Source: Oscillospiraceae bacterium (lineage in GTDB: Bacteria; Bacillota_A; Clostridia; Oscillospirales; Ruminococcaceae). Taken from it: DNA of 18,306 bases. A program made the position numbers and the translations under genes. This document shows, piece by piece, positions 1 through 7,605 of the stretch. The stretch lies in the NCBI GenBank assembly GCA_900766795.1, contig CAAFWX010000042.1:1-18306 (forward strand). The letters run 5' to 3'. Position 1 is the stretch's first letter, and each line of letters starts with the position of its first letter. The notes under the pieces are model-generated. The model did no database searches. It saw only the letters and a program-made list of their open reading frames with translations, and had not been told where the DNA came from.

Positions 1-40
1 ACGAACAATTCAAGCACTAACCTTTTCACTACCTGCTCCG

Positions 41-151
41 AAAAATCGGCAAAGGGGGAGAGGGAGAGGGGAAAAGGGGGCGCGGGGGAGAAACCCGTAG
101 GGAGAGGGGGGAATGCCGATTTTTGCCGGATTTTGTTTTCCCCCCTCTCCC
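41..151. repeat. G-tract block with two interleaved inverted repeats
   Basis: Five G tracts (54-58, 62-64, 68-71, 76-80, 84-88) are separated by loops of only 3-4 nt, which satisfies the usual G-quadruplex pattern on the plus strand. Two perfect inverted repeats are present. Arm A, AAAAATCGGCA (41-51), pairs with TGCCGATTTTT (114-124). Arm B, GGGAGAGGGGGGAA (100-113), pairs with TTCCCCCCTCTCCC (138-151). Their order is A-B-A'-B', so they interleave rather than nest. There is no U-tract after the B hairpin on either strand, so it is not a classical intrinsic terminator. It lies about 240 bp beyond the recG stop codon. It could be an intergenic repeat family or a MITE-like element; which one cannot be decided from one copy. 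Confidence 0.7.
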
Positions 152-172
152 GAAGGGGTTCATCCCCCGCAT

Positions 173-381
173 GCGAGAAAACATTGTAAATTTAAAAGCT
201 CCTAAGCGCCGAAGCAAAGAGCATCATAAATCTAAAGAGCGAGAAAACATTGTAAATTAAAAGGCTCCTAAGCGCCGAAGCAAAGCACACCGTGAATCTT
301 ACGAGCGAGAAAACACAGAAAATCAAAAAGCTCCCACGCGCCCAAGAAAAGCGCACTGTAAATCTAAAGGGCGAGAAAACA
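173..381. repeat. 66-bp tandem repeat, three copies plus a fragment
   Basis: Three consecutive 66-bp units start at 173, 239 and 305, each beginning GCGAGAAAACA, and a truncated fourth start appears at 371-381. Units 1 and 2 are nearly identical over their first 47 bp (core GCTCCTAAGCGCCGAAGC). Unit 3 is more diverged. The period is divisible by three, but units 1 and 2 contain TAA codons in the frame that stays open in unit 3, so coding by this strand is unlikely. The array runs up to the recG stop codon. There are no unique spacers of the CRISPR kind. Function is unknown; it may be an intergenic repeat that spreads or expands. Confidence 0.8.
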
Positions 382-387
382 AAAAAA

Positions 388-2412
388 TCAATTGAACCCG
401 TATTCGTCTGTCTGACCGAAAAGGCTCTCCACGCTCTTTCTTATCCCGGCGTTTTCGGGGGCGGAGAGCGCGGGGTCGGTCTGTATCAGCCGCTCGGCTA
501 GTCGCTCAACCTCTCCGAGAAGCTGCGCGTCGTCTGCGAGGTCGGCTACCTTCATGGGGGGAAGCCCGTGCTGCTGTCTGCCGAAGAAGTTTCCCGGGCC
601 GCGAAGCTTCAGGTCCGTGTCGGCAATCTTATAGCCGTCGGTTGTGTCAACCATCGCCTTTGTGCGGGCGCGGGTGTAGTCGCTCTTGTTGTCCGTCATA
701 AGTATGCAGTAGCTTTGCTCTGCGCCGCGTCCCACTCTGCCGCGAAGCTGGTGAAGCTGCGACAGACCGAACTGCTCCGCGTTTTCGATGAGCATAACCA
801 CCGCGTTCGGGACGTCGATTCCCACCTCAATGACCGTTGTGGAAACAAGCAGCTTCAAAGTGTTGTCCTTGAAATCGGACATTACCTTGTCCTTGTCCGA
901 CTGCTTCATTTTGCCGTAAAGCAGTCCCGTGGGTATGTCGCGGAACTCGCCGTTTACAAGGGTGTTGTAGTATTCAATGGCGCTCGCCTTTTCGCTTTTT
1001 CCGTCCTCGCTTGCTTCAACCAAGGGGCAGACTATGTATGCCTGCTTTCCCTGCGCGATATGCTTTTTGATGAAGTTGTATATTCTCGGGCGGAAAGATG
1101 TGTCCACCGCATAGGTCTTGATGGGTATTCTGCCTTTGGGCATTTCGTCCAGCACCGACACGTCAAGGTCGCCGTACATGATGAGCGCAAGCGTCCTCGG
1201 AATGGGCGTTGCGGACATGGCGAGGATATGCGGGTTCACGCCTTTTTCCGCAAGCGCCGAGCGCTGCCCCACACCGAAACGGTGCTGCTCGTCAACAATG
1301 ACAAGCCCCGGCTTTTTCATGCTGCTTGCCTTTTGGATAAGCGCCTGCGTGCCGATAAGCACCTCTGTTTCTCCCGAGGCAGCCGCCGCGCGTACCGTCC
1401 TTTTTTCGGCGGCAGTAAGGCTTCCCGAAAGCAGCCCGACCTTGACGCCAAGCGGCTCCAGAAGCTGCGAAAAGGTCTTGAAATGCTGCTTTGCAAGCAC
1501 CTCCGTCGGAGCCATGACAAGCGTCTGAAAGCCGTTGCAGCGCGCAAAGTAAGCCGCGCCCGCCGCAACCAGCGTCTTTCCCGAGCCGACGTCGCCCTGC
1601 ACAAGCCTGTTCATGGGATAAAGCCGCTTCATGTCCTCGCATGCCTGTGTGATGGCGCGTTTCTGCGCACCTGTCGGCTCAAACGGCAGAGCGGAATAAA
1701 AACGCGACATGTCCACATCTGTCATGACCGCGCCGCTAAGGTTGCGCCCGCGTTTTTTCAGCAGCGTAAGCCCCAGCTTCAGAGTCAGAAGCTCCTCAAA
1801 CACCAGCCTGCGCCTTGCCTGCACATACTCCTCGCGCGACTTTGGAAAGTGGATTTTGTGCAGCGCTTTGTCCGCTCCCATCAGCTCAAACTCGCTGCGG
1901 ATACCCTCGGGGAGAGTTTCCTCCCGCTTTACGACAGTGAGCGCCGTTTTCATGTTGGCGCTCACCATATTGTTGGAAAGCCCCGCCGTCAGCGGGTATT
2001 TCGGGAGCAGCCCCTTTTCCTCCACCGACACAAACTGCGGCGCGGAAACCTGAAGCAGAAAGCCGCTTCCGACAATCTTTCCGTAGAAGATATATTCGTG
2101 GTTAAGTTCAAGCTTCCCAAAGGTGTATTTCGCGTTGAAAAACACCGCCGTTATGCTTCCCGTGTCGTCCGTCAGCTCCGCCTTGTAAACAGCGGTTCTT
2201 GCGTACTCGTTAAAGGGCGAGGATTTATGCGCCACCATAGCGCGAAAGGCGCAGCTCTCTCCAAGCTGCACCTGCGAAATGGTCTTTAGGTCGGTGAAGT
2301 CGATGTAGTCGCGGGGATACAGCTCGGTGAGCTGCTCCGTCGTTTCTACGCCAAGCTTTTTGTATAGCTCCGCCTTTTTCGGGCCGACGCCCTTGAGGTA
2401 GGTTATCTCCAT
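388..2412 (-). CDS. recG: ATP-dependent DNA helicase RecG
   Basis: RecG is a monomeric double-stranded DNA translocase that remodels stalled replication forks and branch-migrates Holliday junctions in the cytoplasm. At 674 aa the protein has the family's normal length. The N-terminal wedge/OB region (about 50-150) is followed by the helicase core: Walker A GDVGSGKT (273-280), DEQH box (374-377), SATPIPRT (400-407) and motif VI QLRGRVGRG (555-563). The RecG-type element LRGPGNFFGRQQHG follows at about 603-616. The ATG start lies 18 nt after the fakA stop with a weak purine-rich site (AGGGGA), so translation may be coupled. It is the last gene of the minus-strand cluster, and no hairpin plus U-tract terminator was found downstream. 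The Asp23-FakA-RecG order matches the yloU-yloV...recG neighbourhood known in Firmicutes. Confidence 0.97.
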   Translation of the reverse strand: MEITYLKGVGPKKAELYKKLGVETTEQLTELYPRDYIDFTDLKTISQVQLGESCAFRAMVAHKSSPFNEYARTAVYKAELTDDTGSITAVFFNAKYTFGKLELNHEYIFYGKIVGSGFLLQVSAPQFVSVEEKGLLPKYPLTAGLSNNMVSANMKTALTVVKREETLPEGIRSEFELMGADKALHKIHFPKSREEYVQARRRLVFEELLTLKLGLTLLKKRGRNLSGAVMTDVDMSRFYSALPFEPTGAQKRAITQACEDMKRLYPMNRLVQGDVGSGKTLVAAGAAYFARCNGFQTLVMAPTEVLAKQHFKTFSQLLEPLGVKVGLLSGSLTAAEKRTVRAAAASGETEVLIGTQALIQKASSMKKPGLVIVDEQHRFGVGQRSALAEKGVNPHILAMSATPIPRTLALIMYGDLDVSVLDEMPKGRIPIKTYAVDTSFRPRIYNFIKKHIAQGKQAYIVCPLVEASEDGKSEKASAIEYYNTLVNGEFRDIPTGLLYGKMKQSDKDKVMSDFKDNTLKLLVSTTVIEVGIDVPNAVVMLIENAEQFGLSQLHQLRGRVGRGAEQSYCILMTDNKSDYTRARTKAMVDTTDGYKIADTDLKLRGPGNFFGRQQHGLPPMKVADLADDAQLLGEVERLAERLIQTDPALSAPENAGIRKSVESLFGQTDEYGFN

Positions 2413-2430
2413 GCTTTTCCCCTGTGAGAA

Positions 2431-4074
2431 TTACTCAACCGAAATGATGTAGTAGTACACGGGCTGACCGCCGTTTACCAGCACGATGTCAATGCTGTCG
2501 CTGATTTTCGCGCGCAGCGCCTCGTATGCCGCGTTTGCGTCCTCGTCGGTTACGTCCGAGCCGTAAAGCACGGTGATGTAGCTGCTGGAGGCGGTCGTAA
2601 GCCGCTTTGTAAGCTTTACGAGCGCCTTGGTGACGTCCTTTTCGGTGAACACGATTTTGCCGTTGTCCATCGCAAGTATCTCGCCCTGCTTTATCTTGTG
2701 CCCGTCATACTCGCTGTCGCGCACCGCGTAGGTTATCTGTCCGCTGCCCACCATGCCGAGCGCGTCGGTCATGTAGCTGCGGTTTTCCTCAAAGCTGCCG
2801 TCGGGGTTGAATGCCATCATCGCGGAAATTCCCTGCGGAATTGTCTTGCTCTGAAGCACGCAGACATTCCTGTCCGCAAGGTGCACAGCCTGCTCCGCAG
2901 CCATGATGATGTTCTTGTTGTTGGGGAGCACAAACACGTTATGTGCAGGGGTCTGTCCCACCGCTTCGAGAATGTCCTCTGTTGAGGGGTTCATGGTCTG
3001 TCCCCCGCGCACAATGCTGTCCGCGCCCAAATCTCTGAACAGCGCCTCGATTCCCGCGCCCGCCGCAACAGCAACAAATCCGATGTCCTTCTCGGGCGGC
3101 ACGGGCTGCTTTCTGTTGGACTGTGCGGAAACGTCCGCCTTGATTATGCTGTCCTGACGCTCGCGGATATTGTCAACCTTAACCTTGCTGAGAGTGCCGA
3201 ACTTTATTCCGCCCTCCAGCGCTTTTCCGGGGTGGTCGGTGCAAAGGTGCACGCGGATTATGTTGTCGTCGTCCACAACGGTAAGCCCGTCGCCGATGGT
3301 TTCAAGATATGCACGAAGCGCGGTTGCGTCCTTTGAGCTGTCCGCCTTGTTTACGACAAACTCGGTTTCATAGCCGAAGCGCTGCTCCTTTGCGGGGGCG
3401 TCCGCAGCAGCAACCGCCGCGGGAGTTACAGGCTTCACCTCGTCGTCGGAGAGTATCATCTCCCCGCCGCTTATCACCCGATACATTCCATCAAGTATGA
3501 CGATAAGACCCTTGCCGCCCGCGTCAACCACTCCCGCCTTTTTCAGCGCGGGAAGCAGCTCGGGAGTCCTCTCGAGGGACTTTTCCGCTTCTTCGATATA
3601 TGCTTTCAGAAACTCCGCAGGGTCGCCGCCCTCGGCTGCAAGGCTGACGGTGTTCTCATAGCCCTCGCGAGCCACGGTGAGAATGGTGCCCTCTGTGGGC
3701 TTCATAACGCTCTTGTACGCCGCGTCAACGCCAAGCTTAAATGCCGCTGACAGCGCCGCGGAATCAGCGGTTTCCTTTCCCGCAAGCCCCTTTGACAGCC
3801 CGCGGAATATAAGCGAGAGGATAACGCCGGAGTTTCCTCTTGCGCCGCGCAGCATTGCAGAGGCGGTGGTTTTTGCCACCTCGGCGGCGGTTGCGCCGTC
3901 GGGAGTGTTTTTCAGCTCCGCAAGGGCATTTTTGATGGTCATGTTCATGTTTGTTCCCGTGTCGCCGTCGGGCACGGGGAAAACGTTGAGTTCGTCCACC
4001 TCAAGGCGCTTGTTTGAGATGTTGTTCGCACCCGAGATGATTGCGTCCCTGAGAAGCTTTCCTGTGATTATCAT
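2431..4074 (-). CDS. fakA: Fatty acid kinase catalytic subunit FakA (DAK2/YloV family)
   Basis: FakA phosphorylates fatty acids that are presented by a DegV-family binding protein (FakB), feeding acyl-phosphate into phospholipid synthesis. The 547-aa length fits the family. The N-terminal DhaL/DAK2 domain (about 1-200) carries the metal/nucleotide-binding PVPDGDTGTNM motif (33-43, Asp36 and Asp38) and the MLRGARGNSGVILS segment near 93-106. The middle and C-terminal regions resemble the YloV FakB-interacting part. Its ATG follows the Asp23 stop by 60 nt and has a GGAAGGA ribosome site. This gap contains a TATAAT-like hexamer but no convincing -35, so an internal promoter is only possible. No FakB/DegV gene is in the window, so the acyl-binding partner must be encoded elsewhere. 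The family assignment is strong; substrate specificity is from family knowledge. Confidence 0.92.
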   Translation of the reverse strand: MIITGKLLRDAIISGANNISNKRLEVDELNVFPVPDGDTGTNMNMTIKNALAELKNTPDGATAAEVAKTTASAMLRGARGNSGVILSLIFRGLSKGLAGKETADSAALSAAFKLGVDAAYKSVMKPTEGTILTVAREGYENTVSLAAEGGDPAEFLKAYIEEAEKSLERTPELLPALKKAGVVDAGGKGLIVILDGMYRVISGGEMILSDDEVKPVTPAAVAAADAPAKEQRFGYETEFVVNKADSSKDATALRAYLETIGDGLTVVDDDNIIRVHLCTDHPGKALEGGIKFGTLSKVKVDNIRERQDSIIKADVSAQSNRKQPVPPEKDIGFVAVAAGAGIEALFRDLGADSIVRGGQTMNPSTEDILEAVGQTPAHNVFVLPNNKNIIMAAEQAVHLADRNVCVLQSKTIPQGISAMMAFNPDGSFEENRSYMTDALGMVGSGQITYAVRDSEYDGHKIKQGEILAMDNGKIVFTEKDVTKALVKLTKRLTTASSSYITVLYGSDVTDEDANAAYEALRAKISDSIDIVLVNGGQPVYYYIISVE

Positions 4075-4134
4075 TCGATGAATTGTCCTTCCTGAATTAT
4101 ATATTTATAAGAAGCCCGCCGCTCCCTAGATAAT

Positions 4135-4494
4135 TTACACCCGTATTCCGTCAACGAACACGTTCACCTTGTCAACGGCAAGCCCTGTGCTCTCCTCAAC
4201 GGTGTAGGACACCTTGTGAATGATGGAGCGCACCACCGCGTTCATGTTCACGCCGTAAAGCAGCGAGATGTGCAGGTCGATGGAAAGTGTGTTTTCCTTT
4301 GAGGCGCGCACGCTGACGCCGCGCTCGCAGTCGTTTCTTCTAAAAAGCGGAAACGCCGCACGCAGGGTCTGCTTCGCGCTGCCCGTGTTCATATATACCA
4401 CACCGAAACAGTTGGTGACGGTGTTTCCGATTAGGGAAGTCAGGTACTCCTCGGAAATGCTTATTTTTCCGAGATGGTTTTTAAAGAGTATCAT
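4135..4494 (-). CDS. Asp23/Gls24 family protein (YloU-like)
   Basis: This small protein of 119 aa belongs to the alkaline-shock protein 23 family, whose members are cytoplasmic and often membrane-associated and are linked to cell-envelope stress. The sequence has the family pattern: an N-terminal strand-rich segment (LGKISISEEYLTSLIG), a central variable part, then the HISLLYGVNMNAVVRSI helix and the C-terminal VDKVNVFVDGIRV strand typical of YloU. An AGGAGG ribosome site lies 7 nt upstream of the ATG. It sits immediately before fakA, as yloU precedes yloV in Bacillus, which supports the assignment. Only 12 nt separate it from the upstream membrane-protein gene, so it is probably cotranscribed. 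The molecular role of the YloU branch is not established. Confidence 0.9.
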   Translation of the reverse strand: MILFKNHLGKISISEEYLTSLIGNTVTNCFGVVYMNTGSAKQTLRAAFPLFRRNDCERGVSVRASKENTLSIDLHISLLYGVNMNAVVRSIIHKVSYTVEESTGLAVDKVNVFVDGIRV

Positions 4495-4506
4495 AGCAAG
4501 CCTCCT

Positions 4507-5034
4507 TTATTTTATGAAGGTTATCTCGAAGTCGGGCTTAAGCCCGTCTGCCGCACGCTTTAGCGCGCCGATGTGCAGCAGGCTTCCGAAAAGGGGAATC
4601 TGCCAGAACAGCAGCCCCGCCATCCACGAAATCTCAAAGCCAGTGAGTGCAAGCGCTAAGAAGAATCCTCCCGAGGTGAAGCCCCACAGCACAATCCGCG
4701 AGAAGTCAAGCTCATCGCCGCTTATCTGCGAATCGGGTCGTATTGACGCAAACCGCAGGACAACAAACGCAATAAGCGTGCCCACAGTTACCAGAACGAA
4801 GCTCACCACGCAGGCGATAAACTGAATAACCCCCTCGAGGATAGTCGCCGTCAAGCGGAAGAACCCTGTCCAATCCGCGCCGTCAACGGTGACGCTGCCT
4901 GTTTCCTCGGCAAGCTCGGGAATAGCAATATTGTGAACCCCCGCTGCCATCACCGCCGAAAAGCAACACAGCACCGCCGTCACAATCGTGAAAGCAATCA
5001 TGCGCTTGTTGAGCGTAATGTTTCCTATCTGCAT
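4507..5034 (-). CDS. Four-helix integral membrane protein, unknown function
   Basis: I do not recognise this 175-aa protein. It has about four hydrophobic segments: residues 12-31, a long one around 55-95, and a pair around 115-150. A short polar, acidic stretch (IRPDSQISGDELDFS) lies before the last two helices, and the C-terminus is short and charged. I chose the ATG at 5034 (MQIGN) because a perfect GGAGGT (5041-5046) sits 6 nt upstream and the gene then begins 32 nt after the ispE stop. A longer frame starting at 5103 would overlap ispE by 37 nt without a comparable ribosome site. It lies between ispE and the Asp23 gene. Asp23-family proteins can use small membrane anchors, so a partner role is a possible inference, not shown by the sequence. 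Confidence 0.75.
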   Translation of the reverse strand: MQIGNITLNKRMIAFTIVTAVLCCFSAVMAAGVHNIAIPELAEETGSVTVDGADWTGFFRLTATILEGVIQFIACVVSFVLVTVGTLIAFVVLRFASIRPDSQISGDELDFSRIVLWGFTSGGFFLALALTGFEISWMAGLLFWQIPLFGSLLHIGALKRAADGLKPDFEITFIK

Positions 5035-5066
5035 GGCAACACCTCCGCGACAAAATCCCCCCCGCG

Positions 5067-5921
5067 TCACAGCACTGCGATTCCGCTGCTTTCGGGAGTG
5101 CACACCGCCGTGAACCGCTCGGGGAACAGCCCCGCCGCCTTTTGGGCGCTCTCTCTGTCCGAGAAAATGCCGAATAATGCCGCGCCGCTTCCCGTAAGCC
5201 TCACGCCCTTTGCGCCGCCCTCGATAAGCAGCCGCCTGCGGATTTGCTCAATACGCGGGTCGTTGTACAGCACCTCGAAAACGTTGTGCATATTCTCGGG
5301 GCAGGCTATTCCCTCCTCGAGAAAATCCGAAAGCTTTCCCTTCACAGGCAGCGGAGAAGCATCCCACTTTCTATAAGCCTCCCCTGTCGGGCAGGTGAAA
5401 TCGGGCATTACCACAAGGAAGAAGCATTCGCCGATTGGCGGCAAATCCTCCATCACTTCGCCTATTCCGCGGCAAAGCTTTGTCCCTCCGAAAAGGCAGA
5501 AAGGCACGTCCGCGCCGCATTTAAGCGCAAGCGCCGCAAGCCGCTCCTCCGAAAGCCGCCCGTAAAGCCTGTTCAGCCCGAAAAGGACAGCTGCCGCGTC
5601 CGCACTGCCGCCGCCCATTCCCGCGCCGCTCGGAATGCGCTTTTCGATAAAAATGTCCGCGCCCGCGCACTCGCCGATTTCGTCCATATACAGCCGCGCG
5701 GCTTTCCCCGCCAGATTGTCCTCGTCGCGGGGAAGCGCCCTGTCCGAGCAGGAAACGGTTATCCCGCGCCCGCACTCATACAGCCGTATATGTACTATAT
5801 CCGCAAGCGAAATGCTCTGCATGACGGTTTCAAGCAGATGATAGCCGTCCGAGCGCAGCCCGGTTATGTCAAGATAGAGGTTAAGCTTCGCCCTCGCTTC
5901 AAGCGTTATCTCGCCGCTCAC
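5067..5921 (-). CDS. ispE: 4-diphosphocytidyl-2-C-methyl-D-erythritol kinase
   Basis: IspE is the ATP-dependent GHMP kinase of the non-mevalonate (MEP) pathway that phosphorylates CDP-methylerythritol on the way to isoprenoid precursors. Length is 284 aa, as expected. Visible family features are Lys12 in ARAKLN, the glycine-rich ATP loop PSGAGMGGGSADAA (97-110), the catalytic aspartate region CGADVPF (Asp138), and a C-terminal GHMP motif VRLTGSGAALFG. The start is GTG at 5921, whose GTGA overlaps the TGA of the upstream aminotransferase, so translational coupling is likely. It is followed closely by the unknown membrane protein. The annotation is firm. Confidence 0.96.
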   Translation of the reverse strand: MSGEITLEARAKLNLYLDITGLRSDGYHLLETVMQSISLADIVHIRLYECGRGITVSCSDRALPRDEDNLAGKAARLYMDEIGECAGADIFIEKRIPSGAGMGGGSADAAAVLFGLNRLYGRLSEERLAALALKCGADVPFCLFGGTKLCRGIGEVMEDLPPIGECFFLVVMPDFTCPTGEAYRKWDASPLPVKGKLSDFLEEGIACPENMHNVFEVLYNDPRIEQIRRRLLIEGGAKGVRLTGSGAALFGIFSDRESAQKAAGLFPERFTAVCTPESSGIAVL

Positions 5922-7093
5922 TTGCAGTTTTCCTCAAGGAACTCCTTGATACGTCCGAGCGCCGTCTGGAGGTGCTGGAGGGAGTAAGCGTAGGACACGC
6001 GGATAAAGCCCTCGCCGCTTGCGCCAAAGGCATTTCCCGGAACCACGGCAACCTTCTTGGAGTAAATCAGCTTCTCGCAGAACTCCTCGCTGGTCATGCC
6101 CGTGGACTTTATGCAGGGGAAAACGTAGAACGCGCCCTCCGGCTCAAAGCAGGAAAGCCCCATGTCGTTGAAGCCCTTTACAAGCAGTCTGCGGCGCATA
6201 TCATATTCGCTTATCATGTGCTCAACGTCCTCGCGGCACTTTGTGAGCGCGGTGATTGCCGCATACTGTGATACCGTGGGGCTGGACATGATGCAGTACT
6301 GGTGGAGCTTAAGAATCTGCTTCATGACAGGGCGCGGACCTGCGCAGTAGCCTAAGCGCCAGCCCGTCATGGCATAGGTCTTGGAGAAGCCGTTGATGAC
6401 AACGGTGCGCTCGCGCATACCCTCCATCTCGACAATGGAAACGTGCTTCTCATCGCCGTAGGTCATCTCGGAGTATATCTCATCGGAGAGTATCATGATG
6501 TTGGTGTCGCGAAGAACCTCTGCCACTGCCTCCAAATCCTCGCGGCGCATGACAGCGCCCGTGGGGTTGTTCGGGAACGGCATAATAAGTGCCTTGGTCT
6601 TGGGAGTAATCTTCTCCCTCAAAGCCTCGGCGGTAAGGCGGAACTTATCCTCCACCTTTGTGACAATCGGCACGGGCACTCCGCCGCACACCGAAACAAT
6701 GGGGGAATAGCACACGAAGCTGGGCTCGGGCACAAGCACCTCGTCGCCCGGCGCAATAAGCGCTCTCACGGTCATGTCGATAGCCTCTGAGCCGCCCACC
6801 GTCACGATGATTTCACCCTCGGGGTCGTATTCCGTGTGGATGAAGTTTTTCAGATATGTGGAAATCTCTTTTCTAAGGGCGATTAGTCCGCTGTTTGCAG
6901 TGTATGCTGTCTTGCCCTTTTCGAGAATGGTGATTGCTTCCTTTCGCGCAGCCCACGGGGTCTTGAAGTCAGGCTCGCCGACAGACAGGGAGATTACTCC
7001 CTCAACCTGCTGCGCAATGTCAAAGAACTTTCTGATTCCCGAGGGCTGAATGCTGCTGATTTTCTCGGGAATTACCTTTTCATAATCTATCAC
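5918..7093 (-). CDS. Class I/II pyridoxal-phosphate aminotransferase (PatA/AspC-like)
   Basis: This 391-aa fold-type I aminotransferase would transfer amino groups between an amino acid and a 2-oxo acid in the cytoplasm. Visible elements are the N-terminal SVGEPDF substrate-binding segment, NNPTG (about 175-179), SDEIYSEM (203-210), the PLP-binding lysine K238 in NGFSKTYAMTGWR, and the C-terminal carboxylate-binding arginine R365 in GFIRVSYA. The start is GTG at 7093; its GTGA overlaps the Lrp stop and an AAAGGAG lies about 12 nt upstream. The direct overlap with an Lrp/AsnC gene suggests a regulator-enzyme pair with amino-acid-responsive control. The exact substrate (aspartate, aromatic, or other) cannot be read from the sequence. 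Confidence 0.93.
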   Translation of the reverse strand: MIDYEKVIPEKISSIQPSGIRKFFDIAQQVEGVISLSVGEPDFKTPWAARKEAITILEKGKTAYTANSGLIALRKEISTYLKNFIHTEYDPEGEIIVTVGGSEAIDMTVRALIAPGDEVLVPEPSFVCYSPIVSVCGGVPVPIVTKVEDKFRLTAEALREKITPKTKALIMPFPNNPTGAVMRREDLEAVAEVLRDTNIMILSDEIYSEMTYGDEKHVSIVEMEGMRERTVVINGFSKTYAMTGWRLGYCAGPRPVMKQILKLHQYCIMSSPTVSQYAAITALTKCREDVEHMISEYDMRRRLLVKGFNDMGLSCFEPEGAFYVFPCIKSTGMTSEEFCEKLIYSKKVAVVPGNAFGASGEGFIRVSYAYSLQHLQTALGRIKEFLEENCK

Positions 7094-7575
7094 GGAGAAA
7101 CCAGACTCCTTTCGTCTGTATTTTCCTCAGTGAACATGTGATTCTTTTCCTTATAGCGTCTGAGGACGAAATGCGTGGACGTTGAGAGCACACCCTCCAG
7201 AGTGGAAAGGCGCTCGGAAACAAACAGAGCCACGTTGCGCAGGCTGGTGCCCGTTATGGTAACGGACAGGTCATTTGCGCCGCTAAGCAGGAAAACGCTG
7301 TCCACTTCATCGTATTTTGCAATGGTGTGTGCAAGGTCGTCGAAGCCGTGGTCTTTCATCGGCGTAACCTTAAGCTCGATGATGGCGGTAACGCCTGCCT
7401 CGTCTGCTTTCTCCTCGTTTACGATGGCTGCATATCCCATAATATAGCCCTCGTTTTCAAGGCGCTTTATCTCCGCAGCAACCTCCTCGGCGCTAACGCC
7501 GAGCATAGCGGCAAGCTCCGCGTTGGAAAGACGCGCGTTCTGTCTTAATAAGTCAAGAAGCTTCTTGCTGTTCAT
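7090..7575 (-). CDS. Lrp/AsnC family transcriptional regulator
   Basis: Feast/famine regulators are DNA-binding proteins that sense amino acids through a C-terminal RAM domain and form octamers. This 161-aa protein has an N-terminal winged helix-turn-helix (about 3-50, including ARLSNAELAAMLGVSAEEV and the NEGYIMGYAA turn) and a RAM/ligand-binding domain (about 60-140, including VDSVFLLSGANDLSVTITG). AGGAGG at 7585-7590, 9 nt upstream, fixes the ATG at 7575. Its stop overlaps the aminotransferase start (GTGA), and it follows the PHP gene by 30 nt. It probably regulates its own operon and perhaps the aminotransferase. The ligand is unknown. The last 10 or so residues (ENTDERSLVSP) are a short polar tail. 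Confidence 0.94.
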   Translation of the reverse strand: MNSKKLLDLLRQNARLSNAELAAMLGVSAEEVAAEIKRLENEGYIMGYAAIVNEEKADEAGVTAIIELKVTPMKDHGFDDLAHTIAKYDEVDSVFLLSGANDLSVTITGTSLRNVALFVSERLSTLEGVLSTSTHFVLRRYKEKNHMFTEENTDERSLVSP

Positions 7576-7605
7576 AACTCAATTCCTCCTGTAAATTCAT
7601 GGCAT

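Noticed and set aside
29..217. 62-codon minus-strand frame in the G-rich and repeat region
   Set aside because: Its translation is only the repeat unit followed by Pro/Ser/Arg low complexity from the G/C tracts; an SD-like AGGAGC is part of the repeat itself.
173..381. Possible CRISPR array
   Set aside because: The units are contiguous 66-bp repeats with no unique spacers, and no cas gene is present.
568..2289. 573-codon open frame opposite recG
   Set aside because: It is antisense to a complete RecG with all helicase motifs, has no recognisable domain and is rich in His/Arg/Leu as expected of a reverse-frame shadow.
4075..4134. Internal promoter for fakA-recG
   Set aside because: A TATAAT hexamer is present but no acceptable -35 lies at 16-18 nt, so it is not listed as a feature.
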